Source of the DNA: an uncultured Candidatus Saccharimonas sp.
GTDB lineage: Bacteria > Patescibacteriota > Saccharimonadia > Saccharimonadales > SZUA-47
NCBI GenBank assembly: GCA_943354655.1
Contig: CALRCT010000011.1
Location: 1-9,505 of the forward strand
Length of the DNA: 9,505 bases
Reading direction: 5' to 3'
The translations under genes were made by a program, and so were the position numbers. This document shows, in pieces, positions 1-5,573 of this stretch (position 1 is its first letter; each line of letters opens with the position of its first letter). The notes beneath the pieces were generated by a model. That model was not told where the DNA came from. It made no database searches and saw nothing but the letters and a program-made list of their open reading frames with translations.

Positions 1-31
1 AAAAAACCGCTCGTATAAGAGCGGTTTTTTT
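1..31 (-). terminator. Bidirectional intrinsic terminator after rpmA
   Basis: A perfect stem pairs 1-12 with 19-30 around the 6-nt loop GTATAA. It has a GC core (CCGCTC/GAGCGG) flanked by A6 on one side and T7 on the other, so it gives a hairpin plus U-tract when transcribed from either strand. It lies 16 nt past the rpmA stop and should end the minus-strand TRM11-rpmA transcript. It could also end a converging gene left of the window. Confidence 0.9.
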
Positions 32-46
32 AATAATCAAGATGAT

Positions 47-319
47 TTAAATAACTTGAACTTCGGTGCGACGAACTGTTTTACCAGTGTATGTCTTTTT
101 GCTTCTTTGAACAAAAGTAACAATTCCGTCTTTAGCTGCGTGGATGGTGTAATTACGGCTAAGGCTTGTGCCTTTTCCTGCTAATTTAGTCATTCCAACT
201 TGTCTAAAAATTATCTGTCCAACAGTAACTTTTTGACCGCCGCTGCGTTTGATTCCAAGTCTTTTACCAGCACTATCTCTGGTATTTTTGGCGGTACCGC
301 CAGCTTTAACGTGTGACAT
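47..319 (-). CDS. rpmA: 50S ribosomal protein L27 (bL27)
   Basis: This is a large-subunit ribosomal protein whose flexible N-terminus reaches toward the peptidyl-transferase centre. The family signature is clear: it starts MSHVKAGGTAKN, continues RDSAGKRLGIKR (residues 15-26) and has the IIFRQ strand near 36-40. At 90 aa it has normal length. The conserved start lies at residue 1, so it lacks the cleavable N-terminal extension seen in Firmicutes and their relatives. It starts 6 nt after the stop of the upstream methyltransferase gene, with AGGA-type purine runs in the overlap region as ribosome binding site, so the two are probably co-transcribed and translationally linked. The usual partner rplU (L21) is not adjacent in this window. 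The terminator at 1-31 closes the unit. Confidence 0.97.
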   Translation of the reverse strand: MSHVKAGGTAKNTRDSAGKRLGIKRSGGQKVTVGQIIFRQVGMTKLAGKGTSLSRNYTIHAAKDGIVTFVQRSKKTYTGKTVRRTEVQVI

Positions 320-325
320 ATATTC

Positions 326-1603
326 CTAATCCTTTACTAATACTACAAGTTCACGTCCAACAATCTGGTTTTCTCTGTGATAAATCAGATCATCTTTAGA
401 CACATGAACAAACTTGACTCTATTATAGCCCAACTCCTGTAAATGGTCAAGGACTGGCAAGTGCAAAAAGCCACTTTTGGTATACCATGCAGGTACGGCC
501 AAACAAATACGTGTACCTTTTTTAACTTGTTTTTGTAAATTAAACAAAAATTTACGATGCAAACTGTCGACGTAACGTATATTTTTTTGTAATTGTTCTT
601 GGGGTGGAAGGCTAGCATAGGCCTGACCTAAGTATGTTTCGCTAGCTAATAAATCTATGGGCTGTTGCCATTTATGTTCTGTTGCATCACCTAGTTCTAT
701 TCGGACAGTTTCTCCGGCAACATCAAATTTTTCTCTTATCCAGTGCATGTTTCCAATACTATATTCAACCATTCTTGGTTCTAAGTCAGTGCCATAAGCG
801 TCAAATCCCATAAGTGATGCTTCTTGCAATAAAACACCTGTACCACAAAACGGATCTAGCAAGACAAGGTTCTGAGTTCTGGGTTCTAAGTTCTGGGTAG
901 CTTCTGTTGGTAGCGTTGTCGGCTGTTGCCTAGAACCTAGAACCGACAACCTAGAACTATGATCATTAATCTTGCTAACAGCAAGATTAATGATCGTTTG
1001 AGCTAATTTTGGCGGCAACATACCAACTCGCGCGTCGCGGTAGGGCCGTGCTTGATCGCGCGCTGCGTATCCTTCAATGTCCTGAATAAATACAGTTTGT
1101 GCAAGAAAAGCCGTAGCACCGTTGCTTATAATTACTAACTCCCAGCCGTTCGAACTTGTAAGGTTATTGTGTATAACTTGTGCCGCATTTAATTCCGCAG
1201 TTTTATTTGGAACAATTCGCACCGATCTGCCCAAGGCTTTAACGGCTTTTTTTGCTCCCAACAAACAACGTTCAATGTCTTTTGTATCTACTTTAATGCC
1301 AATTACGCTTACGCCAATAGTTAATTTGCCCTCTGGGACATATTTTTCGTGATCTGGGATAGTTTTAGCCAAAAAATCTCTGGCTGCAGACCATGACGCC
1401 GCAGGAAGCTCGGCAAGCACCTTACATAACCTAGTACTACCCCCAAGGCGAGCAAAATTTACTTTGCTGGATTCTATATTTAAAAACGTTGCTTCTGTAC
1501 CGTAGGGTTTAACGTTTTCGGCACCATAAAGGCTCTCTAATTCGGCGATTCCCATAGATGGTTGTCGACCAAGCGTAAGTATTGTTGGAAATGATTCTTT
1601 CAT
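326..1603 (-). CDS. THUMP/TRM11-like class I SAM-dependent RNA methyltransferase carrying an in-frame repeat insert
   Basis: This 425-aa protein is probably a tRNA or rRNA nucleobase methyltransferase of the TRM11/TrmG10 type. Residues about 45-175 fit a THUMP-like RNA-binding region, followed by the family segment RVGMLPPKLAQTIINLA (192-208). SAM motif I is DPFCGTG (250-256) and an acidic SAM-contact segment is GTDLEP (271-276). Two things are odd. The catalytic motif IV, normally DPPY(G) in N-methylating members, reads ASETYLG (320-326), so target chemistry is uncertain. Second, homologues I recall have only a short linker between the LPPKLAQ segment and motif I, whereas here about 33 residues (211-244) are encoded by palindromic heptad repeats and look inserted. 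The gene remains open, so the protein may tolerate the insert as a surface loop. The start at 1603 has no ribosome binding site and sits 7 nt behind a minus-strand TATTAT box, suggesting a leaderless message. Family assignment is good; substrate is unknown. Confidence 0.85.
   Translation of the reverse strand: MKESFPTILTLGRQPSMGIAELESLYGAENVKPYGTEATFLNIESSKVNFARLGGSTRLCKVLAELPAASWSAARDFLAKTIPDHEKYVPEGKLTIGVSVIGIKVDTKDIERCLLGAKKAVKALGRSVRIVPNKTAELNAAQVIHNNLTSSNGWELVIISNGATAFLAQTVFIQDIEGYAARDQARPYRDARVGMLPPKLAQTIINLAVSKINDHSSRLSVLGSRQQPTTLPTEATQNLEPRTQNLVLLDPFCGTGVLLQEASLMGFDAYGTDLEPRMVEYSIGNMHWIREKFDVAGETVRIELGDATEHKWQQPIDLLASETYLGQAYASLPPQEQLQKNIRYVDSLHRKFLFNLQKQVKKGTRICLAVPAWYTKSGFLHLPVLDHLQELGYNRVKFVHVSKDDLIYHRENQIVGRELVVLVKD
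869..957. repeat. Inverted heptad-repeat element inside the TRM11-like gene
   Basis: The left block 869-896 is four tandem 7-mers of form GTTCTRR (GTTCTGA, GTTCTGG, GTTCTAA, GTTCTGG). The right block 929-956 is the opposite orientation, CCTAGAA, CCTAGAA, CCGACAA, CCTAGAA. Arms 869-896 and 930-957 match as an imperfect inverted repeat (22 of 28 by eye) around a 33-nt centre. An extra perfect 8-bp pairing joins 915-922 (GTTGTCGG) with 943-950. The block is 89 nt long, is translated as part of the methyltransferase, and gives a 7-residue peptide period (TQNLEPR-TQNL). It resembles a repetitive palindromic element rather than native coding sequence. Confidence 0.85.
961..995. repeat. Perfect 16-bp inverted repeat, 3-nt loop, inside coding sequence
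   Basis: The arm 961-976 (GATCATTAATCTTGCT) is exactly complementary to 980-995, with AAC (977-979) as loop. It directly abuts the heptad-repeat element and encodes residues about 203-215 of the TRM11-like protein. The arm at 980-995 encodes the family-like TIINLA segment; the other arm looks like an inverted copy of it. Confidence 0.93.
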
Positions 1604-1609
1604 TAGTTG

Positions 1610-1615
1610 TATAAT
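1610..1615 (+). promoter_or_regulatory. -10 box (TATAAT) for the UPF0104 membrane protein gene
   Basis: This is a consensus TATAAT, 8 nt before the ATG at 1624, with no room for a Shine-Dalgarno sequence, so the message is predicted leaderless. A possible -35 is TTGGAA at 1585-1590, at a long 19-nt spacing, so the -35 assignment is weak. Confidence 0.6.
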
Positions 1616-1616
1616 A
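1611..1616 (-). promoter_or_regulatory. -10 box for the TRM11-rpmA unit
   Basis: On the minus strand TATTAT lies 7 nt before the ATG at 1603, so transcription would be expected to start at or beside the start codon. It overlaps, on the other strand, the TATAAT that serves the divergent gene. No clear -35 box was identified. Inferred from sequence only. Confidence 0.5.
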
Positions 1617-1623
1617 ACCCTTA

Positions 1624-2664
1624 ATGGCTCGTAAACCCAAAAATAGTCCTTACAAATCTATCCTTAGCGCTGTTACTATTGTCGCGCTTTTTATTTTTGT
1701 ATATTTGTTACGACATCAAATAGTAGACACATTCAATAACTTAAAAAATGTTAACATGTGGGCAATTGCACTTATGCCACTATTACAAGTGGTAAATTAT
1801 CATTCATATTCTAAAATGTATCAGCATATTTACGCTGTATTAGGTGACGATCTTGAATATAAAAAACTATACAGAGTTTGTTTAGAACTTAACTTTGTAA
1901 ATAATGTTTTTCCTAGTGGTGGGGTATCGGGTATTTCATACTTTAGTTTACGAATGCGTTCGTTAGGTGCAGGAACAGGAAAATCCACACTAGTTCAAGT
2001 AATAAAGTTTGCATTAATTTTTTTATCTTTTCAGATAATGCTTGCTTCTGGATTGTTGGTTTTGGCTATCGGCGGAAAAGCCAGTAACTTCTTAATTTTG
2101 ATTGCTGCAAGCTTGTCTACTTTACTATTTGTCGGATCACTTATGGCAGCATATATATTAGAAAGTAGGGGACGCATAAACAGCTTTTTTGCTTTTATAA
2201 CAAGAGTAATAAACAAGGTAATATTTTATTTTAGACGAAGCCATCCAGAAACAATAAAAATAGACAAAGTGCACGAAACATTCAACGAACTCCACGATAA
2301 TTACACTTTGATACGAAAAGATTTAAAAAAGCTTAAAAAGCCATTAATGTACGCACTTTTGGCAAATGTTACAGAAGTATTAACGATTTATGCTGTTTAT
2401 ATGGCATTTGGTCAGTTTATTAACGTCGGTGCAATAATTATTGCTTATGCAGTAAGTAATTTTGCTGGTCTTATATCTGTACTACCTGGCGGCATCGGTA
2501 TATACGAAGCAATTATGACTGGTACTTTAGTTGCGGCCGGTATTCCTGCGGCTCTTAGTTTACCTGTAACTGTAATGTATCGAATATTAAATTCTTTTAT
2601 ACAATTGCCTTTAGGTGGATATTTTTACCACAAAACACTGCACGCGCGCCAAGAAGAGGAATAA
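1624..2664 (+). CDS. UPF0104 / lysylphosphatidylglycerol-synthase-type transmembrane protein (MprF N-terminal or AglD-like)
   Basis: This 346-aa multi-pass inner-membrane protein matches the flippase-like domain of MprF and its stand-alone relatives. Visible family features are NNVFPSGGVSGISYFSLRMR (residues 93-112) and, near the C-terminus, LISVLPGGIGIYEAIMTGTL (283-302) followed by a hydrophobic VMYRILNSF segment (318-326). Hydrophobic spans are near 13-29, 45-57, 128-150, 154-178, 241-262, 268-290 and 305-330. A basic, charged cytoplasmic-looking loop covers about 180-240. The aminoacyl-transferase catalytic domain of full MprF is absent, so lipid lysinylation is not expected from this protein alone; movement of a lipid or lipid-linked sugar is a family-based guess. 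Its stop is 3 nt before xseA, so the two share a transcript. The last codons carry the xseA ribosome binding site. Confidence 0.85.
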   Translation: MARKPKNSPYKSILSAVTIVALFIFVYLLRHQIVDTFNNLKNVNMWAIALMPLLQVVNYHSYSKMYQHIYAVLGDDLEYKKLYRVCLELNFVNNVFPSGGVSGISYFSLRMRSLGAGTGKSTLVQVIKFALIFLSFQIMLASGLLVLAIGGKASNFLILIAASLSTLLFVGSLMAAYILESRGRINSFFAFITRVINKVIFYFRRSHPETIKIDKVHETFNELHDNYTLIRKDLKKLKKPLMYALLANVTEVLTIYAVYMAFGQFINVGAIIIAYAVSNFAGLISVLPGGIGIYEAIMTGTLVAAGIPAALSLPVTVMYRILNSFIQLPLGGYFYHKTLHARQEEE

Positions 2665-2667
2665 TAA

Positions 2668-3771
2668 ATGGAAGGTATCGAACTTTCTCCAAGCGATTTT
2701 GTAGCGCTGTTAAATCAGACTCTAGATTATGCGTACCCAAGCGTGACTATAGTTGGCGAATTGGCCAATTTTAGAATAAGTAGAGGTAAATGGGTCTATT
2801 TTGATCTAAAAGATGATTTTGCTAGTGTAAAATTTTTTGGGACAATTTATGCACTTCCTGGTCCCTTAGAAGATGGAATGACCGTATCGGTGGTAGGCAA
2901 GCCTCATTTGCATGATTTGTATGGATTTAGTATTCAGGTTTCTAGCATACAACCAGTAGGTGAGGGAACTATAAAAAAAGCCGCCGATTTGTTAGCTAAA
3001 AAACTTCAAGCCGAAGGATTGTTTGACGTTGAACGAAAACGAATATTGCCTTATCCACCTAAGACTATTGGTTTAATTGCATCATTACAGTCTGCCGCTT
3101 ACGCTGATTTTATAAAAGTACTTGGCGCCCGATACGGCGGAATTGTAATTAACGTTTATGACGTACAGGTTCAGGGCGAACAAGCACCCGCAGATATAAT
3201 ATCGGCAATAAAATACTTTAGCGAACAAGCCGAACTAGTTGATGCAATAGTAATTACACGCGGTGGAGGCAGTGCAGACGATCTAGCGGCATTTAGCCAC
3301 GAACAAGTCGTTAGGGCTGTATCGGCAAGTCGTATACCTACATTGGTTGCAATAGGGCACGAAGTAGACTTAAGTTTGGCCGAACTAGCAGCCGATGCTA
3401 GGGCCAGTACGCCAAGCAATGCGGCGGAACTTTTAGTACCAGACAAAAAAGATCTGGCGTTACAACTTAATAACAAATCCCAATGGCTACAAAAAGGCTT
3501 ATTAACAAAACTAGAACTAGCAAAATTATGGATATCAGACCGAAGTAATCAAATTAATGACGAAATTTTAAATTCGTTAAAAGTTCAAAAAGAAAACTTA
3601 AACTCACAAAAAAGATTACTAGAAATACTTAATCCAATCGCTATTTTAAAACGAGGCTATGCACTAGTTAGGTTAGAAGGCGAGGTGCTTAAAAGTATTA
3701 AGCAAGCAAAGCCAAAGCAATTAATTAAAGTTCAATTATCGGACGGAGAACTGTCTGCTCGTGTAGAATAG
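2668..3771 (+). CDS. xseA: Exodeoxyribonuclease VII large subunit (short form)
   Basis: This is the catalytic subunit of ExoVII, which with several XseB copies degrades single-stranded DNA from both ends in the cytoplasm. Residues about 1-95 form the OB-fold (SVTIVGELANFRISRGKWVYFDLKD). Residues about 100-258 form the nuclease core, with TRGGGSADDL (197-206), AIGHEVDLSLAELAADARAS (228-247) and TPSNAAEL (248-255). By eye, the residues corresponding to E. coli D155, R205, H238 and D241 are D147, R198, H231 and D234, so activity is expected. The C-terminal NPIAILKRGYALV (322-334) is also conserved. At 367 aa it is about 90 residues shorter than the E. coli protein; the missing part is in the coiled-coil arm (about 260-320) that binds XseB. 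The Shine-Dalgarno AAGAGGA (2654-2660) sits 7 nt before the ATG. Confidence 0.96.
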   Translation: MEGIELSPSDFVALLNQTLDYAYPSVTIVGELANFRISRGKWVYFDLKDDFASVKFFGTIYALPGPLEDGMTVSVVGKPHLHDLYGFSIQVSSIQPVGEGTIKKAADLLAKKLQAEGLFDVERKRILPYPPKTIGLIASLQSAAYADFIKVLGARYGGIVINVYDVQVQGEQAPADIISAIKYFSEQAELVDAIVITRGGGSADDLAAFSHEQVVRAVSASRIPTLVAIGHEVDLSLAELAADARASTPSNAAELLVPDKKDLALQLNNKSQWLQKGLLTKLELAKLWISDRSNQINDEILNSLKVQKENLNSQKRLLEILNPIAILKRGYALVRLEGEVLKSIKQAKPKQLIKVQLSDGELSARVE

Positions 3772-3782
3772 ACTATAAGACT

Positions 3783-3971
3783 ATGAATAAAGAACAATCA
3801 ACAATTCAACTACAAACAGAACTAGACGAACTTATATTATGGTTCGAATCAGACAATGTAGATCTTGATTTAGCTATAAAAAAATATCAACGCGGAACAG
3901 AAATAATTGCAGAACTTCAAAGCAGATTAAAAACTGCCGAAAACATAATCAAAAAAATAACTAAAAGTTAA
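3783..3971 (+). CDS. xseB: Exodeoxyribonuclease VII small subunit
   Basis: This is a 62-aa helical protein that binds the XseA coiled-coil arm and regulates ExoVII activity. The family pattern is recognisable: LQTELDELILWFESDNVDLD, then LAIKKYQRGTEIIAELQ, then a helix ending in KTAENIIKKI. This corresponds to the usual two-helix hairpin with the S/D-x-x-L-D-x-A-x-x-x-Y turn. It begins 11 nt after the xseA stop without a recognisable Shine-Dalgarno, so it is probably translated by coupling. Position and length fit the standard xseA-xseB pair. No clear terminator follows before the next gene. Confidence 0.93.
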   Translation: MNKEQSTIQLQTELDELILWFESDNVDLDLAIKKYQRGTEIIAELQSRLKTAENIIKKITKS

Positions 3972-4021
3972 ATGTATTTTTTAAATATTAAATATAAGTT
4001 ATCGGTTATTTGTAAAAGCCT

Positions 4022-4510
4022 ATGCTAATACTTTGGGGCGTAGGTATTTTATGCGTTTTGCTTTTTGGATTTACTGCATTTTTTGGAGCACCGTTTTTGC
4101 CAACTTTAAATAATCGAACTAATGATGCATTAGACATGCTAGATTTAAAACCTGGCGAGCTGTTGTTAGAACTTGGGTCTGGAGATGGTCGTTTGCTAGC
4201 CGCTGCAGCTAAGCGGGGTATAAAAAGTATTGGCTATGAGCTTAACCCATTATTGGTTTGGTATTCAAAAATTAGACTTTGGAAATACCGCAAACTAGCA
4301 AAAGTAAAAGTCGCAAACTATTGGCAAATAGACCTTCCAAACGCAGACGGCATATATGTTTTTTTGCTACAACCGTATATGCAAAAACTTGATAATAAAA
4401 TTACGCAAAGTAAAGTCACCCCTGTAAAATTAGTATCATTTGCCTTTACCATACCGAACAAAAAACCAGTGCAAGAGAAGCAGGGCATGCGCCTATACCT
4501 ATATAAATAG
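4022..4510 (+). CDS. Membrane-anchored class I methyltransferase resembling FAM173 / ATPSCKMT lysine methyltransferases
   Basis: This 162-aa protein has one N-terminal transmembrane helix (residues about 3-22) followed by GAPFLPT (23-29). SAM motif I is ELGSGDGR (50-57), then the striking GYELNPLLVWYSKIRLWKYR (71-90), and a F/V-rich strand VFLLQPYMQKL (113-123). By eye this matches the eukaryotic FAM173 family: the PF(V/L)P entry, the LGSGDGR motif, the GYELNP-LVWYS segment and the FxxP tail. In mitochondria those enzymes trimethylate lysines of the ATP-synthase c subunit (ATPSCKMT) and of the adenine nucleotide translocase (ANTKMT). The bacterial substrate is not known; a membrane protein lysine is a reasonable inference. 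The core domain is shorter than typical methyltransferases. It follows xseB by 50 nt. There is no Shine-Dalgarno, and only a poor -10 candidate (TATTTG, 4007-4012). Confidence 0.78.
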   Translation: MLILWGVGILCVLLFGFTAFFGAPFLPTLNNRTNDALDMLDLKPGELLLELGSGDGRLLAAAAKRGIKSIGYELNPLLVWYSKIRLWKYRKLAKVKVANYWQIDLPNADGIYVFLLQPYMQKLDNKITQSKVTPVKLVSFAFTIPNKKPVQEKQGMRLYLYK

Positions 4511-4536
4511 ACTATATTTCTTTAATAATTATTATA

Positions 4537-4560
4537 CAAACCTTGCAGGTTTGCGCTCTT
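4537..4560 (+). terminator. Possible weak terminator hairpin after the FAM173-like gene
   Basis: CAAACCT (4537-4543) pairs perfectly with AGGTTTG (4547-4553) over the 3-nt loop TGC. It is followed by CGCTCTTT, a poor U-tract. The hairpin lies 27 nt past the methyltransferase stop. It may end that transcript inefficiently, or it may be a regulatory structure; the short, T-poor tail keeps confidence low. Confidence 0.35.
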
Positions 4561-4591
4561 TCATACTTCTTGGTCAAAACTAAAAGTATGA
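4561..4591. repeat. Inverted repeat just upstream of the microprotein promoter
   Basis: TCATACTT (4561-4568) is exactly complementary to AAGTATGA (4584-4591), separated by 15 nt. It ends 7 nt before the TTGACA of the promoter at 4599. Position and dyad symmetry would suit an operator, but the long loop and lack of a second copy leave this open. Confidence 0.4.
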
Positions 4592-4598
4592 TAGAACA

Positions 4599-4627
4599 TT
4601 GACATAAGCGCTATAATAATGTATTGT
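4599..4627 (+). promoter_or_regulatory. Promoter of the 59-aa microprotein (shared motif copy 1)
   Basis: There is a consensus TTGACA (4599-4604), a 17-nt spacer and TATTGT (4622-4627), ending 6 nt before the ATG. The spacer holds a perfect TATAAT at 4612-4617, which is too close to TTGACA (7 nt) to pair with it but could act as an alternative -10. The 27 bases 4598-4624 match 7410-7436 at 24 positions. Confidence 0.65.
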
Positions 4628-4633
4628 TAATTT

Positions 4634-4813
4634 ATGGAATACCCAAACCAAAACTTAAAATCAATGCTACAAAAAGAAGCAGACAGACAACAACGCGACG
4701 ATTATTTATTTGGCGATACCCTTGAACTATCTGCTCCAGAACGCCACTTAAATCCTAAAATGTTATTTAGACAATACGGTGCAGCAGTACTAAGCGTAAT
4801 AGACGACCTGTAG
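4634..4813 (+). CDS. 59-aa hypothetical microprotein
   Basis: I do not recognise this protein. It starts MEYPNQNLKSMLQKEADRQQ, is rich in charged and polar residues in its first half (a likely helix at 7-22), contains DDYLFGDTLELSAPE (22-36), and ends with a mildly hydrophobic helix LFRQYGAAVLSVIDDL. There is no signal peptide, membrane segment or cysteine. Three points support it as a real gene: it begins right behind a good promoter, that promoter is nearly duplicated ahead of another small unknown gene at 7447, and the frame stays open over half of a 363-nt gap that otherwise has no gene. There is no Shine-Dalgarno; the message is probably leaderless. The next gene starts 60 nt downstream with its own candidate promoter. 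Function unknown. Confidence 0.65.
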   Translation: MEYPNQNLKSMLQKEADRQQRDDYLFGDTLELSAPERHLNPKMLFRQYGAAVLSVIDDL

Positions 4814-4837
4814 TATATTTGTTAAATTTTAGACAAC

Positions 4838-4866
4838 TTGAATATCTATGTTTATTAAGTTACCAT
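4838..4866 (+). promoter_or_regulatory. Candidate promoter for the membrane-anchored protein
   Basis: TTGAAT (4838-4843), a 17-nt spacer and TACCAT (4861-4866) end 7 nt before the ATG at 4874. The -10 is a weak match (4 of 6), but the spacing and the distance to the ATG repeat the layout of the other promoters here. There is no Shine-Dalgarno. Confidence 0.35.
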
Positions 4867-4873
4867 TAGTACA

Positions 4874-5539
4874 ATGGCTAAAAAAGATCAAGCGGGAGTA
4901 GCACAGGTTAGTGTATTAATAGCAGGATTAATGTCTGTACTATTTGTTATATCCTTAATTTTTGGTTTATTAATTTATGTTAAAAAAGCAGATTTACAAA
5001 AAAATATCGACACACAGGTAGAATCAAAATTATTGACCGAGACCAAAAAAATAGAGGCTCAAAAAACTGCCGAATATGCCGAAAAAGATAAATCACCAGT
5101 AAAATCGTATATTGGACCTACAACTTTTGGGTCAGTTGCTTTTAATTACCCTAAAAATTATAGCGCTTATATAATAGAAAACGCATCAAATTCGGGTACA
5201 GCTATAGACGGATTTTTGCATCCAAACTTTGTACCCAAAGACGACAAGGCAGTATCTTTTGCACTTAGATTCCAACTTATTTCAACGTCTTATGACACAA
5301 CTGTTAAGTCGTATGATTCACTAATTAAAACAGCAAAAGTAACGGCTAGACCGTTTAGATCAGCCAAAGTTCCAGATGTTTTAGGAATAAGATTAGACGG
5401 AGAAATCGTAGCAGCCAAACAGGGAAGTATGATAATTTTGCCGCTACGCGACAAGTCACTTAAAATATGGACCGAAAGCAAAGACACTATAATTGATTTT
5501 GACAAATACGTATTGCCAGACCTTAGTTTTATACCATAG
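4874..5539 (+). CDS. Single-pass membrane-anchored protein of unknown function
   Basis: This 221-aa protein has a short cytoplasmic N-terminus (MAKKDQAGVAQ), one transmembrane helix (residues about 12-36), a charged helical or coiled-coil stalk (38-72, rich in K, E and Q) and an outer domain of about 145 residues. The outer domain begins IGPTTFGSVAFNYPKNYSAY (80-99), a pattern like PsbP-type or similar lipoprotein-domain openings in which a strand leads to YPKxWS/YSxY; this similarity is weak and by eye. It has no cysteine and no catalytic motif that I can identify, and ends with an acidic-aromatic tail. The N-in topology (KK before the helix and K-rich after it) is ambiguous, but an outside C-terminal domain is the more natural reading. 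It lies 61 nt before the kinase-like gene and could act as its surface partner; that is inference. Proteins of this layout are common in Saccharibacteria. Confidence 0.75.
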   Translation: MAKKDQAGVAQVSVLIAGLMSVLFVISLIFGLLIYVKKADLQKNIDTQVESKLLTETKKIEAQKTAEYAEKDKSPVKSYIGPTTFGSVAFNYPKNYSAYIIENASNSGTAIDGFLHPNFVPKDDKAVSFALRFQLISTSYDTTVKSYDSLIKTAKVTARPFRSAKVPDVLGIRLDGEIVAAKQGSMIILPLRDKSLKIWTESKDTIIDFDKYVLPDLSFIP

Positions 5540-5573
5540 TAAAAACAACGTCATACAATAATAAACTAACTGC

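Noticed and set aside
869..957. CRISPR-like array
   Set aside because: Units are 7 nt in direct tandem with no spacers and switch orientation half-way; no cas genes are nearby.
1122..1352. Plus-strand 76-aa reading frame
   Set aside because: It is antisense to the conserved TRM11-like gene, has no promoter or ribosome binding site, and matches no family.
3171..3476. Minus-strand 101-aa reading frame
   Set aside because: It is the shadow of the highly conserved XseA nuclease core.
3972..4021. Separate promoter for the FAM173-like gene
   Set aside because: Only a poor -10 (TATTTG) and no -35 are visible in this very AT-rich 50-nt gap; read-through from xseB is as likely.
4599..4617. TTGACA and TATAAT as one promoter with a 7-nt spacer
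   Set aside because: The spacing is far too short for sigma-70-type recognition. A -10-like box at the proper 17-nt spacing exists in both copies (4622 and 7434). The embedded TATAAT may still act alone.
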